A DNA stretch of 64,000 nucleotides from Flavobacteriales bacterium (lineage in GTDB: Bacteria > Bacteroidota > Bacteroidia > Flavobacteriales_D > Parvicellaceae). The stretch is taken from NCBI GenBank assembly GCA_025210295.1, contig JAOASC010000015.1, positions 1 through 64,000 on the forward strand, written 5' to 3'. A model generated the notes under the pieces. The model was not told where the DNA came from. It searched no databases and saw nothing but the letters and a program-made list of their open reading frames with translations. The number at the start of each line of letters is the position of its first letter. Position 1 is the stretch's first letter. The position numbers and the translations under genes were made by a program. Shown piece by piece: positions 17,954 through 25,411 of this stretch.

Positions 17954-17987
17954 AAAAAACTCAACTAATAATTAGTTGAGTTTTTTT
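17954..17987 (+). terminator. Intrinsic terminator of the small lipoprotein
   Basis: Nearly perfect palindrome AAAACTCAACTAAT / ATTAGTTGAGTTTT followed by T7. It lies 20 bp after the lipoprotein stop and also faces the parC end, so it is bidirectional. Confidence 0.85.
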
Positions 17988-18027
17988 GTTTATACCTAGT
18001 TTAAAAAAAGAATGCTTTATTTTTTTA

Positions 18028-20805
18028 TCAAAACAAACTCATTTGATCTTCATCTTCCTCATCTGTATCTTTTATTGCTCCTTTACTGTCTTTTTTAGAC
18101 GCTTCTTCATCTGTTGTATTCGTGACTTCCCACTCCACCTCTAAAGGCCCCTCATCGGGTTTTGCAACGGGCTCATTTTGATCCTCAACAACATCACCAA
18201 TAACTTCTTCAGAACTTTTCACTTCTTCTACCTCCCATTCTTCCCCCTCTTCAGGCGGCAATAACGCTATTGACTTTACCTTAAGCTTTGTTAATTGATT
18301 TCCTTGGGCTTTCAATCCTTTAATGTCTATTAACTCATTAACATGTTCAAACTTATCGGGCAAATGCTTAGTCTCTTTAAGATGTTTATTGTAAACAATC
18401 TGAATTTTAGGCTCTTTTTGAGTTGTCGCAACGACTAAATGCGCTCCTTCTTCTTCAGAAATAAACAACACAGGTTTAGTCGATGACTCTGCCAAGAAAC
18501 GCTTCACATAGTACAGTTCTTTCTCTTGATTCCAATAAACACAAGCAATTGGTCGTTCAGGGTACCATTTCTCAATATGGATTAACCCATCACCAAACTT
18601 AGTTGCCAATTCAAATCCACTCAATTTATAATGCCCCGATTCATGTAACGTCAAGATTTTATCATCTCCTCTAAATTCTCCTAACAAGGTCCCTCTTCCC
18701 TCATCATTTAATCTTCTAACTACACTATCCCACCATACTTTTCTAGCTGCTAATGTTGAACCACCAACTTCTTTTTGTTCTACTTTGCTAATTAACTCTT
18801 TAGTTGCACGATTTCCTTTTGACCCTCTACCTTTAATTAAGAGTTCCCCAAAATCAATTTCAAAACGAATTTTCTTTAAATGTGGACGTGGTCGAAGTTT
18901 CACCGAGACGACTTCCCTTCTCCCGTTAGGATTAGCAGTAAAATACAAAAGTTTAGAACCTTTGCTTCCAGTAGTTAAATCGTACTCTTTATCACGTGTA
19001 ATGCTACTAACATGAAAACGCTTCATGTAAGACACTTTATCTTTTCCATCCTGATAAATCATATGATAAATCGTACGTTTATCTCCTTTTTTCCAAACAG
19101 CGCAATGGATAATTCCCTTTCCAACAAACTTTTTATCAGCAACCTTTGTCACCAACATCTTTCCTGTCTTAAAGAATACAATAACATCATCTATCTCTGA
19201 ACACTCTGAAACGAACTCATCTTTTCGAAGGGTCCAACCTATAAAACCTTCTTCTTTATTAACGTATAGTTTTTTATTGGATACAATTACTTTTTTCGCT
19301 GAAATACTATCAAACGTCCTTATCTCTGTTTTACGTTCTCTCCCTTCTCCAAATTTATTTTTTAAATCTCTAAAATAATCTACAGCATATTGCACTAAAT
19401 TATCCAAATGATGCTGTACCTCTTCTATACCAGCTAAAATCTTTGCAATAACTTCATCTGCTTTATTCGAATCAAACTTAGAAATACGTTTAATCTTTAT
19501 TTCTGTTAATCGAACAATGTCTTCCTCAGTTAAATCTCTATATAATTCAACAACACCCTTAGCTTTATTTTTACGGTTAGGAGTAGAAATATATTGGTGC
19601 ATTCCTTTATCAATAGCTCCTACTACACCTTCCCAAGTTTCCTCCTCCTCGATATCTCTATAGATTCTATTTTCTATAAAAATTCGCTCTAAAGAAGCCC
19701 AATGCCATTGACTCTCCAATTCTCTCTTCTTAATCTCCAACTCTAACTTCAACAACTCTACGGTTCTATCTGTTGAATTTTTAAGCATTTCGTTTACACT
19801 GATAAAAACAGGTTTATTCCCCTCTTCAATAACAGCAGCATTAGGTGAAATAGAGATCTCACAATTTGTAAATGCATATAATGCATCAATCATTTTATCT
19901 GGAGAAACTCCTGCAGGCAAGTGAATCAAAATTTCAGCTTCTGCAGCTGTATTATCTTCTATTTTACGTACTTTAATCTTATTTTTATCGTTGGCTTTTA
20001 CAATAGAATCCATCAAAGAATCTGTTGTTGTTCCGTAAGGAATCTGATCGATCATCAATGTCTTTGCATTAACCTTAGTAATGTTGGCTCTAACTCGAAC
20101 TTTTCCACCTCTTAGACCACCATTATAATTACTAAAATCAGCTTTTCCTCCATGAGGAAAATCTGGATATAAATCGACTTTTCGCCCTCTTAAATAATCA
20201 ATTGAGGCGTCAATTAATTCAATAAAATTATGCGGTAAAATCTTACAAGCCATACCTACAGCAATCCCCTCAGCCCCTTGAGACAGTAACAATGGAAATT
20301 TTATTGGTAGGTTTTTGGGTTCTTTATTTCGACCATCATAAGAAGATAACCACTCAGTTGTTTTTGGGTTAAAGACTGTATGCAACGCAAATTTTGTTAG
20401 ACGTGCTTCAATATACCTTGGTGCAGCTGCCCCATCTCCAGTCAATGTATTCCCCCAGTTCCCTTGGCAATCGATCAACAAATCTTTTTGTCCAATTTGA
20501 ACCATTGCATCCCCAATAGATGCATCTCCATGAGGGTGATACTTCATCGTATTACCAATAACATTGGCTACCTTATTGTACCGACCGTCATCTAACTCTT
20601 TTAGAGAGTGTAATATTCTTCGCTGAACTGGTTTCAACCCATCTTCTAGTGCTGGAACTGCACGTTCTAAAATCACATAAGATGCGTAATCCAGAAACCA
20701 ATCTTCATACAATCCTGATAGAGGAATTACATCCACTCCATCACTATGGGTATCATTCTCGTCGAAAGCATCCTCATTGAATTCGTTCTCGTTTTCTATA
20801 CTCAT
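18028..20805 (-). CDS. parC: DNA topoisomerase IV subunit A
   Basis: 925 residues. It cleaves and rejoins DNA with ParE to decatenate chromosomes. The N-terminal winged-helix breakage-reunion domain opens LSGLYEDWFLDYASYVI, has ALEDGLKPVQRRIL, and the active-site Tyr131 in AAAPRYIEARL. The C-terminal beta-pinwheel region (about 560-850) is present but lacks a clear GyrA-box, consistent with ParC rather than GyrA. The last 75 residues are acidic and low complexity. It is the third gene of a parE-lipoprotein-parC operon, 9 bp after the lipoprotein. Bacteroidota ParC proteins are typically this long. Confidence 0.93.
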   Translation of the reverse strand: MSIENENEFNEDAFDENDTHSDGVDVIPLSGLYEDWFLDYASYVILERAVPALEDGLKPVQRRILHSLKELDDGRYNKVANVIGNTMKYHPHGDASIGDAMVQIGQKDLLIDCQGNWGNTLTGDGAAAPRYIEARLTKFALHTVFNPKTTEWLSSYDGRNKEPKNLPIKFPLLLSQGAEGIAVGMACKILPHNFIELIDASIDYLRGRKVDLYPDFPHGGKADFSNYNGGLRGGKVRVRANITKVNAKTLMIDQIPYGTTTDSLMDSIVKANDKNKIKVRKIEDNTAAEAEILIHLPAGVSPDKMIDALYAFTNCEISISPNAAVIEEGNKPVFISVNEMLKNSTDRTVELLKLELEIKKRELESQWHWASLERIFIENRIYRDIEEEETWEGVVGAIDKGMHQYISTPNRKNKAKGVVELYRDLTEEDIVRLTEIKIKRISKFDSNKADEVIAKILAGIEEVQHHLDNLVQYAVDYFRDLKNKFGEGRERKTEIRTFDSISAKKVIVSNKKLYVNKEEGFIGWTLRKDEFVSECSEIDDVIVFFKTGKMLVTKVADKKFVGKGIIHCAVWKKGDKRTIYHMIYQDGKDKVSYMKRFHVSSITRDKEYDLTTGSKGSKLLYFTANPNGRREVVSVKLRPRPHLKKIRFEIDFGELLIKGRGSKGNRATKELISKVEQKEVGGSTLAARKVWWDSVVRRLNDEGRGTLLGEFRGDDKILTLHESGHYKLSGFELATKFGDGLIHIEKWYPERPIACVYWNQEKELYYVKRFLAESSTKPVLFISEEEGAHLVVATTQKEPKIQIVYNKHLKETKHLPDKFEHVNELIDIKGLKAQGNQLTKLKVKSIALLPPEEGEEWEVEEVKSSEEVIGDVVEDQNEPVAKPDEGPLEVEWEVTNTTDEEASKKDSKGAIKDTDEEDEDQMSLF

Positions 20806-20814
20806 AATTGCACT

Positions 20815-21315
20815 TTATTTTCTTAGTCCCTTGTAGGTTATTTCATCGAACAACACCCAACCTCTAGCCGTTGGATAACATTCTTTTAATTTAATCTCAT
20901 ATTGTGTTCTATCTTTTGAAAAAACGATATAAATATCCGCACCATTTACACTGTCTTTATCAAAATTCTTGTAGTCCACCCAATCATAACTGGTCGCTTC
21001 CCAAGCTATATCTTCACCTTTTATTTTTTCGAGGGTCTTCGCCAAACCATCGTTGACCTTGGCCACTTTTTTAAGCAACTTTTTCTTCTTCTTATCCTTT
21101 TTCTTATCAGACAAACTACTTTTATTCAAACGTTCATCAACATCAGCCTCTGTTGCAATGTAAGCTCTAATAGTAGCTGCATCTCCAGTTTTAATTGCAT
21201 TAAACAAAACCTCTCCCATTTCTTCAGGTGAAGCAGACACTTGCTCTACTTGCTTTTCTCCTCCACATGAAAACAACAACCAACTTAATATGGCTACTAA
21301 AACTATATTTCTCAT
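20815..21315 (-). CDS. Lipoprotein of unknown function inside the parE-parC operon
   Basis: 166 residues. Signal peptide with lipobox [17 protein letters not shown] (Cys17). The mature part starts with a helical segment [26 protein letters not shown], resembling NTF2-like lipoproteins of the DUF4878 kind, then a very Lys-rich stretch (about residues 70-85), then a beta-rich end with [14 protein letters not shown]. Its ATG overlaps the parE stop as ATGA, and parC follows 9 bp later, so it is translated within the topoisomerase operon. Why a periplasmic lipoprotein sits here is unknown. Confidence 0.82.
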   Translation of the reverse strand: MRNIVLVAILSWLLFSCGGEKQVEQVSASPEEMGEVLFNAIKTGDAATIRAYIATEADVDERLNKSSLSDKKKDKKKKKLLKKVAKVNDGLAKTLEKIKGEDIAWEATSYDWVDYKNFDKDSVNGADIYIVFSKDRTQYEIKLKECYPTARGWVLFDEITYKGLRK

Positions 21316-23168
21316 TTTTCTTCTGTCATTTTATCGACATCCTCTTCATACTTTAAGTTTTCGATAATGAAATTTTGTCGATCTTGTGTATTTTTCCCCA
21401 TATAGAATGTCAATATTTCCTCTATACTTTGATCTTTCCCTACAATCACAGGCTCTAAACGAATATCCTCTCCGATAAAGTACTTAAACTCATCTGGTGA
21501 AATTTCTCCCAATCCTTTAAATCGAGTAATCTCAGCATTTTTCCCCAACTTATCTATCGCGTTTTTTCGCTCAATATCTGAATAACAATAAATCGTCTCC
21601 TTTTTATTTCTAACCCTAAACAAAGGTGTTTGTAATATCTTTACATGCCCTTTCTTTACTAAATCGGGAAAGAACTGTAAAAAGAATGTCAACAACAGTA
21701 ATCGAATATGCATCCCATCTACATCAGCATCGGTAGCAATAATCACATTATTGTATCTTAAATTCTCTAATCCATCTTCTATATTTAAGGCTGCTTGAAC
21801 TAAATTAAACTCTTCATTTTCATAAACGACCTTTTTGGTTAACCCAAAAGAGTTAAGAGGTTTACCACGCAGACTAAATACAGCTTGTGTACCAACATCT
21901 CTTGACTTAGTAATTGATCCACTTGCCGAATCCCCCTCGGTAATAAAAATAGAGGTTTCCTCTCTTCTATCATTCTTTAAATCATTAAAATGAATCTTAC
22001 AATCTCTTAATTTTTTATTATGAAGATTAGACCTTTTAGCTCGTTCTCTTGCGATTTTTCTAATTCCGCTTAATTCTTTTCTTTCCTTTTCTGATTGTTT
22101 TATTTTATTTTCTAAAACTTGAGCTACTTCAGGGTTACGGTGCAAGAAGTTATCTAACTTTTCTTTTAAAAAGTCCATTACAAAAGCACGCACAGATTTT
22201 CCTCCTGGTTCTATATCTAAAGACCCCAATTTTGTTTTTGTTTGGGATTCAAAAACGGGTTCCATAACTTTTATACTCACTGCTGCGACTATAGACTGGC
22301 GAATATCAACAGGTTCATATTTACCAAAAAAATCTTTAATCACCTTAGCTACAGCTTCCCTAAAAGCCCCTTGATGCGTCCCTCCCTGTGTTGTATGCTG
22401 CCCATTGACAAATGATGAATAATCCTCACCATAACTTCTCGCATGTGTAAAGGCAACCTCTATATCTTCCCCCTCTAAATGTATTATTGGGTACAATGGA
22501 TCTCCATCCATATTGTTTTCCAATAAATCTTTCAGTCCATTTTTAGAGTGAAAACGTTTACTATTAAAATGAATCGTTAGCCCTCTATTTAAATAACAGT
22601 AATTCCAAAATAACTTTTCTAAATAATTATTTTTGAAATTGTAGTTTTTAAAGATGTCTCCATCTGGAACAAACTTAACGTACGTTCCATTTTCCTTGTC
22701 TGTATCTACAAGATCGAACTCATTGATAACTTCTCCTCTAGTAAATTCAACGGTCTTCTGTTGCCCCTCTCTAAATGACTGAACTTTGAAATAAGAAGAT
22801 AAAGCGTTAACAGCTTTTGTACCAACCCCGTTCAGTCCTACCGACTTTTTAAATGCCTTAGAGTCATACTTTCCTCCCGTATTCATCTTGGAGACAACAT
22901 CTTTAACTTTCCCTAAAGGAATTCCTCGCCCATAATCTCTTACAGAAACAGCTCCATCTTTCAGTTTAAGAATAATCTTTCGACCATTCCCCATAACAAA
23001 CTCATCAATAGAGTTATCCATTACCTCTTTAACCAGGATATAAATCCCATCATCTGCAGAAGTTCCGTCACCTAACTTTCCTATATACATCCCAGGACGC
23101 ATACGAATATGTTCTTTCCAATCTAGTGACCGAATATTATCTTCCGTATATTCTACTTTTTCAGACAT
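21312..23168 (-). CDS. parE: DNA topoisomerase IV subunit B
   Basis: 618 residues from the ATG at 23168; eight more codons upstream are in frame but start before the conserved region. GHKL ATPase motifs: [19 protein letters not shown] and [12 protein letters not shown]. The TOPRIM domain has EGDSASG, and DADVDGMHI supplies the Mg-binding acids. It ends [12 protein letters not shown] and a basic-acid tail. It pairs with ParC encoded two genes downstream. Length (about 620) and the [11 protein letters not shown] opening fit ParE of Bacteroidota. Confidence 0.94.
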   Translation of the reverse strand: MSEKVEYTEDNIRSLDWKEHIRMRPGMYIGKLGDGTSADDGIYILVKEVMDNSIDEFVMGNGRKIILKLKDGAVSVRDYGRGIPLGKVKDVVSKMNTGGKYDSKAFKKSVGLNGVGTKAVNALSSYFKVQSFREGQQKTVEFTRGEVINEFDLVDTDKENGTYVKFVPDGDIFKNYNFKNNYLEKLFWNYCYLNRGLTIHFNSKRFHSKNGLKDLLENNMDGDPLYPIIHLEGEDIEVAFTHARSYGEDYSSFVNGQHTTQGGTHQGAFREAVAKVIKDFFGKYEPVDIRQSIVAAVSIKVMEPVFESQTKTKLGSLDIEPGGKSVRAFVMDFLKEKLDNFLHRNPEVAQVLENKIKQSEKERKELSGIRKIARERAKRSNLHNKKLRDCKIHFNDLKNDRREETSIFITEGDSASGSITKSRDVGTQAVFSLRGKPLNSFGLTKKVVYENEEFNLVQAALNIEDGLENLRYNNVIIATDADVDGMHIRLLLLTFFLQFFPDLVKKGHVKILQTPLFRVRNKKETIYCYSDIERKNAIDKLGKNAEITRFKGLGEISPDEFKYFIGEDIRLEPVIVGKDQSIEEILTFYMGKNTQDRQNFIIENLKYEEDVDKMTEEK

Positions 23169-23320
23169 AAAAAATTTAGAAATTAATTGCAATTAGCTCA
23201 AAAATACTTAAAACACTCATATTCAAGAGCCAAAATCTTTTAAATTATCAACATAAATACTGTTAATAGCCATATATTTTCTATCAATTAAAAAAAAATC
23301 AAATATTTTTCTATTTACTA

Positions 23321-23350
23321 TTGTCAATTAAAAAAAATGACATATATTTG
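23321..23350 (+). promoter_or_regulatory. Consensus promoter of the tRNA-Val pair
   Basis: TTG (23321-23323), 19 bp spacer, TATATTTG (23343-23350), an exact match to the Bacteroidota consensus. Expected start about 38 nt upstream of the first tRNA-Val. Confidence 0.75.
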
Positions 23351-23394
23351 CACCCGTTATTTTGCTAAGGCGATATAACAACTCTCAAATGAGA

Positions 23395-23469
23395 GGGCGA
23401 TTAGCTCAGTTGGTTCAGAGCACCTGCCTTACAAGCAGGGGGTCGTAGGTTCGAATCCTACATCGCCCA
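23395..23469 (+). tRNA. tRNA-Val (anticodon UAC), copy 1
   Basis: 75 nt. Acceptor GGGCGAT/ATCGCCC, discriminator A. Anticodon stem CCTGC/GCAGG with loop CTTACAA, anticodon TAC. T-arm GTAGG-TTCGAAT-CCTAC. Identical to copy 2 over its whole length. Confidence 0.96.
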
Positions 23470-23490
23470 CAACATAACCTCTTATTAAGA

Positions 23491-23565
23491 GGGCGATTAG
23501 CTCAGTTGGTTCAGAGCACCTGCCTTACAAGCAGGGGGTCGTAGGTTCGAATCCTACATCGCCCA
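23491..23565 (+). tRNA. tRNA-Val (anticodon UAC), copy 2
   Basis: 75 nt, identical to copy 1, which ends 21 bp upstream. The bases CCA follow directly (23566-23568), so the CCA end may be encoded here. Its 3' 30 nt are the start of a 178-bp direct repeat whose second copy begins at 23886. Confidence 0.96.
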
Positions 23566-23713
23566 CCAAAAACAAAAGCTTCACCTTAAACAGTGAAGCT
23601 TTTTTTATACCCCTATATCATGAATTTATTTTACACTTATATTCTATACTCTGAAAACTTAAATCAATACTATATCGGATATACTGGTGACAGTTTAGAC
23701 AATAGAATCAAAA
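23536..23713 (+). repeat. 178-bp direct repeat, copy A
   Basis: It runs from the variable region of tRNA-Val copy 2 through its 3' end, the terminator, and the first 31 codons of the GIY-YIG gene. It matches 23886-24063 at a constant offset of 350 bp. I find two differences: 23552 t versus 23902 c, and 23662 a versus 24012 g. Confidence 0.95.
23574..23606 (+). terminator. tRNA-Val terminator
   Basis: Stem AAAGCTTCAC (23575-23584) with GTGAAGCTTT (23593-23602), loop of 8, ending in T7. It separates the tRNA transcript from the GIY-YIG gene. A second copy lies at 23924-23956. Confidence 0.88.
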
Positions 23714-23877
23714 AACATAATGCAAACCACAAAGGATTTACAGGAAGAACAAAGGACTGGAAAATAGCCTATTATGAAACCTTTGATAATAAAACTGATG
23801 CTCTAAAAAGAGAAAAACAAATTAAGAATTGGAAATCGAAATCCATGATTATAAAACTTATCAGAGCATCCCGATAA
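23620..23877 (+). CDS. Small GIY-YIG domain nuclease
   Basis: 85 residues from the ATG at 23620. A longer frame opens at a GTG at 23593, but that GTG lies inside the tRNA terminator. GIY-YIG core: YTYIL (5-9), YYIG (17-20), catalytic Arg29 in LDNRIKKH, and Glu65 in ALKREKQIKNWKS, the same order as in the UvrC/homing-nuclease fold. It is the single-domain type (about 80-100 residues) abundant in Flavobacteriia. The stop codon lies inside a short hairpin TCCCGAT-AAA-ATCGGGA, and 8 bp after the stop a duplicate tRNA-Val 3' half begins. A mobile or homing role is inference. Confidence 0.88.
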   Translation: MNLFYTYILYSENLNQYYIGYTGDSLDNRIKKHNANHKGFTGRTKDWKIAYYETFDNKTDALKREKQIKNWKSKSMIIKLIRASR

Positions 23878-23885
23878 AATCGGGA

Positions 23886-23918
23886 GGGTCGTAGGTTCGA
23901 ACCCTACATCGCCCACCA
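23886..23918 (+). pseudogene. tRNA-Val 3' fragment
   Basis: 33 nt corresponding to the end of the variable loop, the full T-arm GTAGG-TTCGAAC-CCTAC, the acceptor 3' strand ATCGCCC, discriminator A and CCA. The 5' half of a tRNA is missing; the nuclease gene end is joined here instead. It cannot form a tRNA on its own. Confidence 0.92.
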
Positions 23919-23923
23919 AAAAC

Positions 23924-23956
23924 AAAAGCTTCACCTTAAACAGTGAAGCTTTTTTT
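23924..23956 (+). terminator. Duplicate of the tRNA-Val terminator
   Basis: Exact copy of 23574-23606 within repeat copy B. Here it would end transcripts of the GIY-YIG gene. Confidence 0.85.
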
Positions 23957-23969
23957 ATACCCCTATATC

Positions 23970-24083
23970 ATGAATTTATTTTACACTTATATTCTATACT
24001 CTGAAAACTTAGATCAATACTATATCGGATATACTGGTGACAGTTTAGACAATAGAATCAAAAGCAATCCAATTATAAACTAA
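23970..24083 (+). pseudogene. Truncated GIY-YIG nuclease
   Basis: ATG at 23970. 31 codons equal the intact gene except Asn15 to Asp, then the frame diverges (SNPIIN) and stops at 24081-24083. It keeps YTYIL, YYIG and Arg29 but loses the rest of the fold including the catalytic Glu, so it cannot be an active nuclease. Confidence 0.9.
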
Positions 24084-24183
24084 AACAACAGTATCTGTAC
24101 AATAAAGAACTTAATATGCAAACTGCTTTATTAATCTTTTATTAGTAATATTGCTAGAGTAATTTCTTTTATTAAATAGAATA

Positions 24184-25317
24184 ATGGACAAAAAAATTTA
24201 TTTCCCTAACTTAAATGGACTAAGGTTTATTGCTGCTTTTTTAGTAATAATTCATCACCTTGAGCAAATAAAGTCAGTTTATGGTATAGAAAATTATTGG
24301 GAAAGCATTCCCTTTATAAAAATAGTTGGAAAACTTGGGGTGGTTTTATTTTTTGTTCTTAGTGGTTTTTTAATAACATACCTATTATTAGCTGAAGAAA
24401 AAGCTTTTAAGAAAATCAGCATTGTAAAATTCTATATGCGTAGAGTTCTGCGTATATGGCCGTTATATTTTCTCATTATAATCTTAGCTTTTTTTGTACT
24501 TCCCAACATTGATATCTTCATTCTACCTGGGTTTGAAAAAGATGTTATTTATTCTAACCTACCTTCCAAACTACTGCTATACGCATTTTTCTTCCCAAAC
24601 TTGGCGCTTTCTTTATTAGGCACTGTTCCGTTTGCATCACACACATGGTCTATAGGGACTGAAGAACAATTCTACTTGGTTTGGCCTCTAATTTTAAGTT
24701 ACATAAAGAAAAATCGAATAGTAGCAATGTTAGCTATTATCATTTTCTACATTTGCTTTAAATTCTTTTTACAAACATCTTTTGCAAGTAGTTATGTTCC
24801 TTACAGTAATATTCTACTCGCATTCTGGAATTCATTCCCAATTGATTGTATGGCCATTGGTGGCTTATATTCAATTCTGCTATTTCGAAAAAATAAAATA
24901 TTAAAATATTTAATTCGAAATGATGTATTTTACTTTTCTATTTTTCTTGTTTCTATCCTTATGCTTGCAGGAATAAGAATACCTTACATTCATTATGAAT
25001 TTTATTCTGTTTTCTTTGGATTAATTATTCTGAACTTCTCTGTTAATGACAAAATAAAACTATCATTGGAGAACAAAACTCTAAACTATCTTGGTAACAT
25101 CTCATACGGATTATATATGTACCATCCCATAGCTATTGTTTTAGTTACATCGATCTCTCTATCATTAGGTTTATCAACAAACTGGATTCTATACCCACTT
25201 AGCGTTATCTTAACAATACTCATAGCCGATATATCATACCGATACTTCGAATCTTTTTTTCTTAAGTTTAAAAAGCAATTCTCTAATATCTTAAGTGGGA
25301 ACAATAATTTTAAATAA
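24184..25317 (+). CDS. Acyltransferase 3 family membrane protein (OafA/YrhL-like)
   Basis: 377 residues with about ten membrane spans. The opening NLNGLRFIAAFLVIIHHLEQ carries the conserved N-x-x-R and the catalytic-type His of the acyltransferase 3 family. LGVVLFFVLSGFLITYLLL and WSIGTEEQFYLVWPLIL are further family hallmarks. Members transfer acetyl or other acyl groups to surface polysaccharides, lipid A or peptidoglycan at the inner membrane. No SGNH domain is fused at the C-terminus. There is no glycan gene cluster beside it, so the acceptor is unknown. It lies directly after the duplicated tRNA-Val segment, a typical place for acquired genes. Confidence 0.92.
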   Translation: MDKKIYFPNLNGLRFIAAFLVIIHHLEQIKSVYGIENYWESIPFIKIVGKLGVVLFFVLSGFLITYLLLAEEKAFKKISIVKFYMRRVLRIWPLYFLIIILAFFVLPNIDIFILPGFEKDVIYSNLPSKLLLYAFFFPNLALSLLGTVPFASHTWSIGTEEQFYLVWPLILSYIKKNRIVAMLAIIIFYICFKFFLQTSFASSYVPYSNILLAFWNSFPIDCMAIGGLYSILLFRKNKILKYLIRNDVFYFSIFLVSILMLAGIRIPYIHYEFYSVFFGLIILNFSVNDKIKLSLENKTLNYLGNISYGLYMYHPIAIVLVTSISLSLGLSTNWILYPLSVILTILIADISYRYFESFFLKFKKQFSNILSGNNNFK

Positions 25318-25331
25318 AGCGCTTACGCTTT
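25316..25331 (+). terminator. Weak hairpin at the acyltransferase end
   Basis: AAAGCG (25316-25321), loop CTTA, CGCTTT (25326-25331), followed by a T-rich but interrupted run. It overlaps the stop codon. It could be a weak terminator. Confidence 0.35.
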
Positions 25332-25411
25332 CTTCTTTGCTACTTAACATTTCATCCTGAAGCTATAGAGCTGATCTAGAATTAATGCCTGAAACGCTCC
25401 TTTTATTCTGT

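Larger units (their letters stand above)
23886..24063 (+). repeat. 178-bp direct repeat, copy B
   Basis: Second copy of 23536-23713. It contains a tRNA-Val 3' fragment, the terminator and a truncated nuclease start. Identity stops abruptly at 24063, inside codon 32 of the nuclease reading frame. The sequence between the copies (23714-23885, 172 bp) carries the rest of the intact nuclease gene. Confidence 0.95.

Noticed and set aside
23593-23619. GTG start extending the GIY-YIG protein by nine residues
   Set aside because: The codons lie in the right arm and T-run of the tRNA-Val terminator; the ATG at 23620 matches the start of the fold.
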